Shown here in pieces: positions 9,471 to 17,608 of a stretch of 64,000 bases of DNA; the stretch's first letter is position 1, and each line of letters starts with the position of its first letter. The notes under the pieces were generated by a model. The model saw only the letters and a program-made list of their open reading frames with translations. It had not been told where the DNA came from and ran no database searches. Origin of the DNA: Mesorhizobium sp. B2-4-3 (GTDB lineage Bacteria > Pseudomonadota > Alphaproteobacteria > Rhizobiales > Rhizobiaceae); contig NZ_VFVL01000004.1 of the NCBI RefSeq assembly GCF_006442815.1, positions 1-64,000 on the forward strand, in the 5' to 3' direction. Both the position numbers and the translations under genes were made by a program.

Positions 9471-10460
9471 ATGTCTGACTTTTCGTCCCGACCGTCTTCA
9501 GCACCACATATCCCGATGGACGCGCTCAGCGAAGTCCTGCAAGATTTTCGCTTGAGTGGCGTCAACTATGGTCGCTGCGAGCTCCGACATCCATGGAGCA
9601 TAGCCTTTCCGCAGCAAAAGCTGCTTCGCTTTTACTTCGTCGGCCAGGGTCCCTGCTGGATCCATACCGAGGCGGAAGGCTGGCGGGAGCTGCGCGATGG
9701 CGATCTGGTGCTGTTGCCGCAAGGCATCGCCCACCGGCTGGCCAGCGCGCCGGACGTTGCAGGCGACTCGCTCGAGGGCTGCCAGGTGACCAAATTGGGG
9801 AGCAACGTCTGCGAAGTGGTACGGGAAGGAACGGGCGCGGCGAGCACCCTTTTCTGCGGCTCCATGGCCTTGGGCGTCTGTGCGCTTAACCCATTGATCA
9901 CATTGATGCCGCCGATCATCAAAGGATGCGACGTGGCCGGCAACGACCCGGTCATTGGTCCATTGCTCGCGGCTATGACGGCGGAGGCCGCGCAACCACA
10001 GATGGGCAGCGCCACCATCTTGTCCCGTATGGCGGACTTGCTGACGGCCCGGCTTATCCGCTGCTGGGTCAATTGCACTGGAGCTTCGACCACCGGTTGG
10101 CTTGCAGCCATCCGCGACCCCCATATCGGCCGCGCTTTGGCAGCCATGCATCGAGATCCCGGCCACAACTGGACGCTGGAAAGACTCGCCGGTCTGGCAG
10201 GCCAATCGCGCTCGATTTTCGCCGAGCGCTTCAGCGCCGTATTAGGAGAGGGTGCGGCACACTATCTCGCCCGTCTGCGTATGCAGCTTGCCCGCGAGTT
10301 GCTGGGGCAAAATGGCCTGTCGGTTGCCGAGGTCGCTACCCGTTTGGGCTATGATTCCGAAGCATCCTTCGCGCGCGCGTTCAAGCGCATCACCAATGTT
10401 TCTCCTGGCGTTGTGCGTCGCACAATTCCCGGACGAATGGATATGAATTTCGGATTTTAG
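9471..10460 (+). CDS. AraC family transcriptional regulator with N-terminal cupin
   Basis: A 329-residue activator-type regulator. The N-terminal half is a cupin sensor (motifs FYFVGQGPCWIHTE and LRDGDLVLLPQGIAHRL, residues about 56-105) of the Cupin_6 type. The C-terminal hundred residues form the double helix-turn-helix: the first helix pair contains WTLERLAGLAGQSRSIFAERF, the second GLSVAEVATRLGYDSEASFARAFKR followed by SPGVVRR. It sits 59 bases upstream of an MFS exporter on the same strand, the usual layout for a regulator controlling its neighbour in response to a small molecule. A second ATG at 9516 is a possible start. Confidence 0.92.
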   Translation: MSDFSSRPSSAPHIPMDALSEVLQDFRLSGVNYGRCELRHPWSIAFPQQKLLRFYFVGQGPCWIHTEAEGWRELRDGDLVLLPQGIAHRLASAPDVAGDSLEGCQVTKLGSNVCEVVREGTGAASTLFCGSMALGVCALNPLITLMPPIIKGCDVAGNDPVIGPLLAAMTAEAAQPQMGSATILSRMADLLTARLIRCWVNCTGASTTGWLAAIRDPHIGRALAAMHRDPGHNWTLERLAGLAGQSRSIFAERFSAVLGEGAAHYLARLRMQLARELLGQNGLSVAEVATRLGYDSEASFARAFKRITNVSPGVVRRTIPGRMDMNFGF

Positions 10461-10488
10461 GACACATTCCATCCGAAAGGACTCGTCT

Positions 10489-10545
10489 ATGAAGACCTCC
10501 AAACTTTGGAGATCCTTCAGTGACAGACACAACATTACAGCTTGA
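10489..10545 (+). CDS. Candidate 18-residue leader peptide overlapping the exporter start
   Basis: ATG at 10489 with a good ribosome site (AAAGGA, seven bases upstream) opens an 18-codon frame, MKTSKLWRSFSDRHNITA, ending at TGA 10543-10545. It overlaps the first 26 bases of the exporter gene in another frame. An inverted repeat that contains the exporter's own ribosome site lies inside this short frame. The arrangement resembles translational attenuators of drug-resistance genes. There is no evidence that it is translated; this is a candidate. Confidence 0.35.
   Translation: MKTSKLWRSFSDRHNITA
10497..10511 (+). promoter_or_regulatory. Inverted repeat sequestering the exporter ribosome binding site
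   Basis: CTCCAAACTTTGGAG is a perfect 7-bp inverted repeat with one centre base. Its right arm holds the GGAG (10508-10511) that serves as Shine-Dalgarno for the GTG start at 10520. Pairing would hide that site unless a ribosome on the upstream short frame opens it. The three-or-fewer-base loop means the hairpin would lose a pair or two at the tip. Confidence 0.45.
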
Positions 10546-11731
10546 AGACGAGACGATAGACCTCGATGCCGCCGCGCCGGCCGCGTGGAGCGCAGCCACC
10601 TGGTTCGCGGTCATTTCATTGGCGGCCACCAGCTTTGCCCTGGTCTCGGCCGAATTCCTGCCAGCTGGTCTGCTGACGCCAATGGCACGCGATCTCGGTA
10701 TCAGTGAGGGAACGGCCGGACAGGTCGTCACTGCCACCGCTTCCGTCGGTGCCGTGACCGCCGTGTTGAGCAATGTTGTCATTGGCCGATTGAACCGCAA
10801 GGCGGTGCTGGTTGGCCTCAGCGCCTTGGCGGTCGGTTCCAATATCCTTGCGGCGCTGGCGCCAAATTTCTGGCTGTTGCTGTTGGGCCGGGCCGGGCTC
10901 GGGATCGCTATCAGCGCCTTCTGGGCACTTTCGGTTGCGGTCGTGGCGAGGCTGGTCGGCGCCAATGCGACAGGTCGGGGCATGGGCATCGTCACCCTCG
11001 GCGTTTCGCTGGCCACCATCGCCGCCCCGTCAATGGGGGCGTTGATCAGCGACTGGCTGGGTTGGCGCAGCGCCATGGCCATGACAGCGGGGCTGGCCGT
11101 GATTGCCATGCTGCTGCAATTGCTGAGCCTGCCGACCTTGCCTGCGACGGCCAGCAATAGTCTGGCTGACGTATTTCGGCTGACACGGCGGCGCGGCATC
11201 CAACTCGGCATGCTTGCCATTCTTTTGCTGATGACGGGGCATTTTGCCGGCTCTGTTTATGTGCGCCCCTTCCTCGAATACGTGACGCTCCTCGCCACCG
11301 GGCCAATTGCCCTGGCCCTGCTCGGATTTGGCATCGCCGCTGTGATCGGCAATATTGCCGGCGGCCGCATGGCCGACGCCAATATCCGCATGGCGCTCGC
11401 GGGCAACGCCGCATTGATGGCGTTTGCGGCGCTGGCATTGGTGCTTTGGGGCGTGCACATTGGCGTCGCCTTCGCATTCGTTACGCTTTGGGGCTTGGCC
11501 TTCGGCATGGCGCCGGTGGTGCTGCCGACCAATCTGTCCCGCGCGGCACCTGATGCGCTGGAAGCTGCGGGTAGTCTGATGGTCGTCTCCTTCCAGGTTG
11601 CCATCACCATCGGCGCGGTTGTCGGCGGCTATGTCGTGGATACCCATGGCGCCACGGGACCTTTGACCCTTACCGCCGTCCTTGCCGTGGCGACAGCCGT
11701 GCTGGCACTCCTACAGCCTCGCGGCCACTGA
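10520..11731 (+). CDS. MFS transporter, DHA1 (AraJ/YdhP-like) family, 12 TM
   Basis: A 403-residue inner-membrane transporter with twelve predicted helices, of the arabinose-efflux/drug exporter group. After a 30-residue acidic tail the first helix begins WFAVISLAATSFALVSAEFLPAGLL, where SAEFLPAGLL resembles the conserved xxEFxPxGLL of this subfamily. The motif A loop is degenerate (IGRLNRKAVL). A GRAGLGIAISAFWAL segment marks helix 4. The GTG start at 10520 has GGAG eight bases upstream. It follows an AraC regulator that probably controls it, and it may be regulated at the level of translation by the hairpin and leader frame just upstream. The substrate is unknown. Confidence 0.9.
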   Translation: MTDTTLQLEDETIDLDAAAPAAWSAATWFAVISLAATSFALVSAEFLPAGLLTPMARDLGISEGTAGQVVTATASVGAVTAVLSNVVIGRLNRKAVLVGLSALAVGSNILAALAPNFWLLLLGRAGLGIAISAFWALSVAVVARLVGANATGRGMGIVTLGVSLATIAAPSMGALISDWLGWRSAMAMTAGLAVIAMLLQLLSLPTLPATASNSLADVFRLTRRRGIQLGMLAILLLMTGHFAGSVYVRPFLEYVTLLATGPIALALLGFGIAAVIGNIAGGRMADANIRMALAGNAALMAFAALALVLWGVHIGVAFAFVTLWGLAFGMAPVVLPTNLSRAAPDALEAAGSLMVVSFQVAITIGAVVGGYVVDTHGATGPLTLTAVLAVATAVLALLQPRGH

Positions 11732-11912
11732 ACCGTGCTCCGGCTGACCTGAGCAGCCTATATCCGGATCGCCGCGACATTGCAGCGTGGTTACACAAGT
11801 TTATGCGGCCCGGTCGTTGCGTCACGCCACAATCGGAGGTTATGGCACGTTCGGCTTCGGCCAGTGGAGGCAGCGGCGATGGGCGGCTGCCTTTTTTGAG
11901 GAGATGATTGAT

Positions 11913-12179
11913 ATGAAGAAGTTTTTGCTCGTTGCCGTGGGTGTTGCGGCGTTGGCTGGTTCGGCTTGCTCCAAGGGGCCGGAGTGCACGCAGGAAATCG
12001 CCGCCAAGAAGGCGCAGGACATGGCTGCGGCGCTCCAGGCAGCCATCACCAAGGATCCGAGCAAGGCGGCCGATCTGACCGCCAAGGTGCAGGCCGTGAC
12101 GACGAAGTACCAGGGCGCGACGACGCTCGACGAAGCCTGCAAGGCCTATGACGAGCTGACCGCCACCATCAAGGGTTGA
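11913..12179 (+). CDS. Small lipoprotein, hypothetical
   Basis: An 88-residue exported protein. A signal peptide MKKFLLVAVGVAALAGSAC ends in a lipobox (AGSAC), so the mature protein starts at Cys19 and should be lipid-anchored. The remainder is a helical, Lys/Ala/Gln-rich domain (KKAQDMAAALQAAITKDPSK) with a second pair of Cys residues (C25 and one near residue 75) that could form a disulfide. The ATG at 11913 has GAGGAG nine bases upstream; longer in-frame versions lack a signal peptide. No known domain is recognised. A strong terminator follows. Confidence 0.8.
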   Translation: MKKFLLVAVGVAALAGSACSKGPECTQEIAAKKAQDMAAALQAAITKDPSKAADLTAKVQAVTTKYQGATTLDEACKAYDELTATIKG

Positions 12180-12199
12180 GCCCAGCCGTCGACAATGCG

Positions 12200-12232
12200 A
12201 AGGCGGTGGCCACTTGGCCGCCGCCTTTTTCT
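12200..12232 (+). terminator. Rho-independent terminator after the lipoprotein gene
   Basis: Stem AAGGCGG (12200-12206) with CCGCCTT (12221-12227), extended by GGCC/GGCC around an ACTT loop, followed by a run of T. It sits 20 bases after the lipoprotein stop. Confidence 0.85.
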
Positions 12233-12257
12233 TGCGCGGCGCTCCGGATGAGACGCG

Positions 12258-13154
12258 CTACGCGATACCCATCGTTCGCTTATGGTCGACGATCTCGGCG
12301 AGCAGCCAGTCCTGGAACAGGCCGGTGCCCGGCTTGTTTCCGATGCTGCGGCGCTGGTGCAGGTAGATTCCGGCGGGATAGGTATGGCGGGCGCTGAACG
12401 GGGCGACAAGCCTGCCTTGCTGCAGAAGGTCCTGCGCCATCATGGTGTCGGCCAAAGCGATCCCCGCGCCGTTTATCACCTCGCGCATGATCAAGGTGCA
12501 GTCGTCGAGCGTCGTGCTGGACTTGGGCGTGGCGTCCACAACGCCTTCCTGTTCCAGCCAACGCCGCCAGCGCATGCTCTCGCATTCGTGGATCAGGTGG
12601 TGATTGACGAGATCGGCAGGCGTGCGCAGCGGCACCGGCCCTTCCAGCAGCGAGGGCGCGCAGACCGGTGTCAGGACCAGCGGGATCAGCAGGGTCAAGG
12701 CCGGGCCGGCCTTGTAGACGAACTCGTCGACAATGGCCAAATCGAAGTTGGCGCGCTTGCCCGACGTCGAGATCTCCAGGTTCACGGACGGATGCAGCTT
12801 GCGGAAATTCGGCAGCCGGTCCGCCAGCCAAAGGTTCAAAACCGCCGGCACGCAGAGAACCCTGACCCGCTGGGTCCTGCCGTGACCATGGACGAAGCTG
12901 ACATCGTCGGTGGCGCGCCAGATAGCCTCGAATGCTTCGGAGAGGCCGCGCGCATAATATGAGCCCCTGATGGTCGGTGTGATCTGGCGAAAGCCGCGCT
13001 CGAACAGCTCCTGGCCAAGGTTCTTCTCGAGCGCGCGGATGTGGCGGCTGACGGCCGAGGGCGTCAAATGCAGCTCTTCCGCTGCATCCTTGATGCTGCC
13101 GAGGCGCGCGGCGGCCTCGAAAGCGCGCATGCCATTGAGTGAGGGCAGGGCCAT
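12258..13154 (-). CDS. LysR family transcriptional regulator, GcvA-like
   Basis: A 298-residue regulator. The N-terminal helix-turn-helix reads LPSLNGMRAFEAAARLGSIKDAAEELHLTPSAVSRHIRALE with no gaps relative to GcvA-type LysR proteins, followed by the substrate-binding domain. The ATG at 13154 gives the MALPSLNG start typical of the group; an upstream TTG at 13190 is less likely. It is divergent from the aminopeptidase gene across about 260 bases, the normal arrangement for a LysR protein that controls the operon on its other side, so it is the likely regulator of the peptide-uptake operon. The effector is not predictable. Confidence 0.9.
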   Translation of the reverse strand: MALPSLNGMRAFEAAARLGSIKDAAEELHLTPSAVSRHIRALEKNLGQELFERGFRQITPTIRGSYYARGLSEAFEAIWRATDDVSFVHGHGRTQRVRVLCVPAVLNLWLADRLPNFRKLHPSVNLEISTSGKRANFDLAIVDEFVYKAGPALTLLIPLVLTPVCAPSLLEGPVPLRTPADLVNHHLIHECESMRWRRWLEQEGVVDATPKSSTTLDDCTLIMREVINGAGIALADTMMAQDLLQQGRLVAPFSARHTYPAGIYLHQRRSIGNKPGTGLFQDWLLAEIVDHKRTMGIA

Positions 13155-13414
13155 TGCCCGATCATGAAATGTGAGTTGAGTTTTTGTCAATCGACTTGGG
13201 CAAAATTGGCGTTTGATCGCCTGGCCGGTTCAGGGATACCCAAAAGGCAAGAGCGACCAAGTCGCCATCCGAAAACGATTGTTTGGGCACTCCGATGCCA
13301 TTCCACCAGCGGCGGAAACCGGTATGACCGGCTTCCACCGGGGACCGGCGAAGCTTTGCGTATGACGCCAGCTGAGCCTCGGCGGGGCGCCCCAGAATGG
13401 GAGAATGAGCTTCT

Positions 13415-14929
13415 ATGCCTCAGTCGCCGGCGCCGGTCTTTGAAGCGGCGGAGGAGATTTCCGCGGAAACCTCGGTCGTCGTGATCCTGCAAACCGCTCA
13501 AACCGGTTTTGGCCCCCGGGCAGTGGCGCTCGATGCTGAAATGAACGGGATTTTGTCCCGCGCTTGCTCCGACCCGGCCGCCCTCTCGCAATCCGGGACT
13601 TGTGTCGATGTCATCGCCCCCAAGGCGATGTCGACCCGCCGCGTGGTGGTGCTGGCCTTGGGCAAGGCCGAGGCCGTAACCTCGCTTTCGCTGGCGCGGG
13701 CCGGCGGTTTGCTTGCGGCGCATCTGGAAGGCAAGGGCGAATGCGCGGCCACCCTGATGCTGGACCCGCTCGCAGGTGTCGACCTTCCCGCAGCGGAAGT
13801 CCTGGCGCGAGTCGCGCTCGGAATGCGGCTGCGGCGCTATCGTTTCGACCTGCGCAACCGGCGTCAGGGAGCAGGCGCCGACCGCACTTTGCGGGTGCAA
13901 TTGATCGGCGCGGCCGGCCCGGAGCTGAAGGCGGCGCTGGCGCGGGTCAATGCCATCGCGGACGGCGTCGAATATGCGCGCACGCTGGTCAACCTGCCGC
14001 CGAACCATCTTCACCCCGACAATTTCCACGATCATCTGGAGCCGCTGCGCGAGGCCGGCATCGATGTCGAGATCCTCGACACGGCGCGGCTGAAGGAGCT
14101 CGGCATGAATGCGATCCTGGCCGTCGGCTCCGGCTCGGCGCGACCGCCGCGCGTCGCGGTCCTGCGCTATCGCGGCAAGGGCGCTCCCGCGCAGCCGCTG
14201 GCTTTCGTCGGCAAGGGCGTCTGCTTCGATTCCGGTGGTCTGTGCATAAAGCGCGGCGAGCAGATGTTCGATATGAAGGCCGACATGGGCGGCGCGGCCG
14301 CCGTTGTCGGGCTGCTGATCGCGCTCGCCCGGCAAGGCAGCCCGGTGCATGCCGTCGGCGTGCTCGGCATTGCCGAGAACATACCGTCCGGCACCGCGCT
14401 CAAGCCGCGCGACATCATCACGACGGCGTCGGGCCAGACCGTGGAAGTGTTCGACACGGATGCGGAAGGCCGGCTGATCCTGGCCGACTGCCTCTATTAT
14501 GCCGCTTCGCGCTTCAATCCCTCGGTGATCGTCGATCTGGCGACGCTGACCTATTCGGTGATGCGGGGCCTCGGCTCGGTCTTCGCCGGACTTTTCAGCA
14601 CCGACGATACCATCGCCTCGCGCATGATCGCGGCGGGGGAAAAGGTCGGCGAGCGGTTCTGGCAACTGCCGCTCGACCGGGCCTATGACGAGGGGCTGCA
14701 ATCGCCCTTCGCCGACATCCGTCACCACGCCAAGGACATGGAAGACGGCGATGCGCCCTATGCGGCGGCCTTCCTGCGCAATTTCACCGAGGACCGCCCG
14801 TGGGTTCATCTCGACATAGCCGGCAAGGAAATGGCCGACAAGGATCGACCGCTGGGCCGGGAAGGCGCCACGGCCTTCGGCGTGCAGATGCTGGAAGAGT
14901 GGGTGCAGTCCGGCCGGACGGCGAACTAG
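13415..14929 (+). CDS. M17 family leucyl aminopeptidase
   Basis: A cytoplasmic two-metal aminopeptidase of 504 residues that removes N-terminal residues from peptides. The C-terminal catalytic domain shows KGVCFDSGGLCIK (about residues 267-279; lysine and first Asp metal ligand), FDMKADMGGAAA (second Asp), and the signature DTDAEGRLILADCLYYA (Asp, Glu and the catalytic Arg). These replace the more usual NTDAEGRL by one residue only. It is the first gene of an operon with an S33 peptidase and a dipeptide-type ABC importer, so it probably degrades the imported peptides. Confidence 0.93.
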   Translation: MPQSPAPVFEAAEEISAETSVVVILQTAQTGFGPRAVALDAEMNGILSRACSDPAALSQSGTCVDVIAPKAMSTRRVVVLALGKAEAVTSLSLARAGGLLAAHLEGKGECAATLMLDPLAGVDLPAAEVLARVALGMRLRRYRFDLRNRRQGAGADRTLRVQLIGAAGPELKAALARVNAIADGVEYARTLVNLPPNHLHPDNFHDHLEPLREAGIDVEILDTARLKELGMNAILAVGSGSARPPRVAVLRYRGKGAPAQPLAFVGKGVCFDSGGLCIKRGEQMFDMKADMGGAAAVVGLLIALARQGSPVHAVGVLGIAENIPSGTALKPRDIITTASGQTVEVFDTDAEGRLILADCLYYAASRFNPSVIVDLATLTYSVMRGLGSVFAGLFSTDDTIASRMIAAGEKVGERFWQLPLDRAYDEGLQSPFADIRHHAKDMEDGDAPYAAAFLRNFTEDRPWVHLDIAGKEMADKDRPLGREGATAFGVQMLEEWVQSGRTAN

Positions 14930-14940
14930 GCGGCAACGAG

Positions 14941-15885
14941 ATGTCTTCAACCACTGAGGGAGCCGGGATGCCGTCCGAGATCGTCAGCAAGGAAGGGCGG
15001 GCCGGCTTCGGCGCCTATGAGACCTGGTACCGGATCAGCGGCGCGCTCGATGCCGGCAAGGCCCCGGTCGTGATCCTGCATGGCGGACCGGGTGCTGCCC
15101 ATAATTACGTCGATGCCTATAAGCTTCTTGCCCGGGGCGGCCGTGCCGTCATCCACTACGACCAGTTGGGCTGCGGCAATTCCACCTTGCTGCCGGAAAA
15201 AGGTGCCGATTTCTGGACGCCCCAACTCTTCATCGACGAACTGGAAAACCTCGTCGACCATCTCGGCATCCGCGGCGGCTTCCATGTGCTGGGGCAAAGT
15301 TGGGGCGGCATGCTGGGCGCCGAATACGGCGTGACCAGGCCGAAGGGCCTCAAGTCGCTGACCATCGCCAACTCGCCGGCGTCCATGAAGCTTTGGGTCG
15401 AGGAAGCCAACCGGCTGCGCGCCGGTCTGCCCAGGGAAGTCCAGGAGACGCTGACGAAGCACGAGCAGGCCGGCACGACGGACGATCCGGCCTACCAGGA
15501 AGCGACGATGCGGTTCTACGAACGGCATGTCTGCCGGGCCGTGCCGTTCCCGCCCGAGGTGACAGAGACCTTCGCCCAGATCGTGCGCAATCCGACCGTC
15601 TACAATGTGATGAACGGCCCGAACGAATTCCACGTCATCGGCACGCTGAAGAGCTGGAGCGTCATCGACCGCCTGCCGGCCATCGAGGTTCCGACACTCC
15701 TCATCTCCGGCCGGCACGACGAAGCCACACCCGCGACCGTGCAGCCCTTCAAGGACGGCATCAAGCGATCGCGCTGGCAGATATTCGAGCATTCCAGCCA
15801 CATGCCGCATGTCGAGGAGCAGGAGCTCTGCATGCGTGTGGTGGGAGACTTCCTGGACGACAACGACAACAGAAAAGGGGAATGA
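14941..15885 (+). CDS. Alpha/beta hydrolase, proline iminopeptidase / L-amino acid amidase family (S33)
   Basis: A 314-residue hydrolase. The oxyanion loop reads VILHGGPGAAHNY (about residues 43-55), the nucleophile elbow GQSWGG (Ser about 121), and the acid and His fall in SGRHDEATP and SSHMPHVEEQ near the C terminus, completing a Ser-Asp-His triad. The HGGPG motif is diagnostic of proline iminopeptidases and the related L-amino acid amidases. It starts 12 bases after the aminopeptidase stop and ends five bases before the binding-protein gene, so it is cotranscribed with the importer. Substrate could be Pro-peptides or amino acid amides. Confidence 0.92.
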   Translation: MSSTTEGAGMPSEIVSKEGRAGFGAYETWYRISGALDAGKAPVVILHGGPGAAHNYVDAYKLLARGGRAVIHYDQLGCGNSTLLPEKGADFWTPQLFIDELENLVDHLGIRGGFHVLGQSWGGMLGAEYGVTRPKGLKSLTIANSPASMKLWVEEANRLRAGLPREVQETLTKHEQAGTTDDPAYQEATMRFYERHVCRAVPFPPEVTETFAQIVRNPTVYNVMNGPNEFHVIGTLKSWSVIDRLPAIEVPTLLISGRHDEATPATVQPFKDGIKRSRWQIFEHSSHMPHVEEQELCMRVVGDFLDDNDNRKGE

Positions 15886-15889
15886 CGAC

Positions 15890-17551
15890 ATGAAGAAACT
15901 GCTTTTGGCAGCGTCGGCCGCCGCATTGCTGGCCGGCTCGTGGCTGGCTCCGGCGCAGGCCGAATATCTCAAGGAACACCGCGGCGGCACCATTCGCCTT
16001 CTCGCCCGATCGGCGGCAGGAACCCTCGATCCGCATATCAACTACACGGACCAGGGCTGGCAAATGTACCAGCCGATCTATGACGGCCTGGTCGCCTTCC
16101 GCAAAGCCGAGGGCGCCGACGGCTTTTCCATCGTTCCCGATCTGGCCGAGGCCCTGCCCACGGTCAGCAATGACGGCAAGACCTTCACCTTCAAGCTGCG
16201 CAAGGGCATCAAGTTCTCCAACGGCCAGGATCTTGGCGTGAAGGACGTCGTCGCCTCCTTCCAGCGCATCTTCAAGATTTCCGGGCCGACTTCGGGCACC
16301 TTCTATGCCGGCATTGTCGGCGCCGACAAATGCCTGGCCGACACAAAGAGCTGCACGCTGGAAGGCGGCGTTGTCGCCGACGAGGCGGCCGGCACGATCA
16401 CCCTCAATCTCACCAAGCCGGACGCCGAGATCCTCTACAAGCTTGCCTTGCCGCACGCCGTGATCCTGCCGGCCGACACGCCGGCGGAGGATATGGGCTC
16501 CAAGCCGATCCCCAGCACCGGCCCGTACATGATCTCGGCCTTCGATCCGAACAAGGGCATGACGGTTTCCCGCAACCCCAATTTCAAGCAGTGGAGCGAG
16601 GAAGCCCAGCCGGACGGCTATCCCGATGTCGTGCAGTATGATTTCGGCCTGTCGGAAGAGGCCGCCGTCACGGCGATCCAGAACGGCGAGGCGGACTGGA
16701 TGTTCGACGCGCTGCCCAGCGACCGCCTTGGCGAGCTCGGCAGCAAGTCCATGGACCAGCTGCATATCTCGCCGCTTTCGGCCTGGTGGTACGCGCCGCT
16801 GAACACCCGCATGGCGCCATTCGACAATGAAAAGGCCCGCCAGGCCGTCGCCTATGCGGTCGACCGCAACACGCTGGTCAAGCTGTTCGGCGGCAAGGTG
16901 CTGGCTTCGCCGGTCTGCCAGGTCCTGCCGCCGGACTTCCCCGGACATGAGGACTATTGCCCCTTCACCAAGAATCCGGGCGCCAAATGGTCGGCCCCGG
17001 ATGTCGAGAAGGCCAAGCAGCTCGTCGAGCAATCGGGCACCAAGGGCCAGAAGGTGACCATCATAGTCGAGGATACGGCCATCTCGCGGTCGATCGGCGT
17101 CTATCTGCAGAGCGTGCTGACCAACATTGGCTACGTCGCTGACGTCAAGCCGATCTCGTCCAACCTGCAGTTCACCTATATCCAGAACACCAACAACAAA
17201 GTGCAGATGTCCGTCACCCAGTGGTACAAGGACTATCCCGCGGCGTCGGACTTCCTGAACATCCTGTTCAGCTGCGCCTCCTATCGCGAAGGCTCGGACG
17301 CCTCGATCAACATTTCCGGCTTCTGCGACAAGGATATCGACGCCCAGATGCAGAAGGCGCTGGACCTCGGCGTGACTGATCAGAAGGCGGCCGACAAATT
17401 GTGGGCGGCAATCGACAAGCAGGTCACCGACAAGGCACCGGCGGTCGGGCTGTTCACGCCGAAGCGGCTTGATTTCGTCAGCAAGCGCATCGGCAATTTC
17501 AAGTTCAACCCGCAGTTCAACTGGATTATCACCCAGTCCTGGGTGCAGTAA
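15890..17551 (+). CDS. Peptide ABC transporter, periplasmic substrate-binding protein (SBP family 5)
   Basis: A 553-residue periplasmic binding protein. The signal peptide MKKLLLAASAAALLAGSWLAPAQA is cleaved after AQA. The mature protein begins with GGTIRLL and has the family-5 segments LDPHINYTDQGWQMYQPIYDGL, FTFKLRKGIKFSNGQDLGVKDVVAS and PFDNEKARQAVAYAVDRN typical of DppA/OppA. The ATG at 15890 overlaps no upstream gene and follows the S33 gene by four bases. The 3' end is unusual: an 18-bp unit spanning the stop codon is repeated about 2.8 times. It feeds the two permeases and two ATPases downstream. Confidence 0.94.
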   Translation: MKKLLLAASAAALLAGSWLAPAQAEYLKEHRGGTIRLLARSAAGTLDPHINYTDQGWQMYQPIYDGLVAFRKAEGADGFSIVPDLAEALPTVSNDGKTFTFKLRKGIKFSNGQDLGVKDVVASFQRIFKISGPTSGTFYAGIVGADKCLADTKSCTLEGGVVADEAAGTITLNLTKPDAEILYKLALPHAVILPADTPAEDMGSKPIPSTGPYMISAFDPNKGMTVSRNPNFKQWSEEAQPDGYPDVVQYDFGLSEEAAVTAIQNGEADWMFDALPSDRLGELGSKSMDQLHISPLSAWWYAPLNTRMAPFDNEKARQAVAYAVDRNTLVKLFGGKVLASPVCQVLPPDFPGHEDYCPFTKNPGAKWSAPDVEKAKQLVEQSGTKGQKVTIIVEDTAISRSIGVYLQSVLTNIGYVADVKPISSNLQFTYIQNTNNKVQMSVTQWYKDYPAASDFLNILFSCASYREGSDASINISGFCDKDIDAQMQKALDLGVTDQKAADKLWAAIDKQVTDKAPAVGLFTPKRLDFVSKRIGNFKFNPQFNWIITQSWVQ

Positions 17552-17587
17552 GGGGCCTGGGTGCAGTAAGGGGCCTGGGTCCAGTAA
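17538..17587 (+). repeat. 18-bp tandem repeat across the binding-protein stop codon
   Basis: The unit cctgggtgcagtaagggg occurs at 17538-17555 and 17556-17573, with a partial third copy at 17574-17587. Each copy contains in-frame W-V-Q-stop, so duplications did not change the protein. The array fills the gap before the permease start at 17609. Confidence 0.85.
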
Positions 17588-17608
17588 CGAACCGCGGAAT
17601 CACACATC

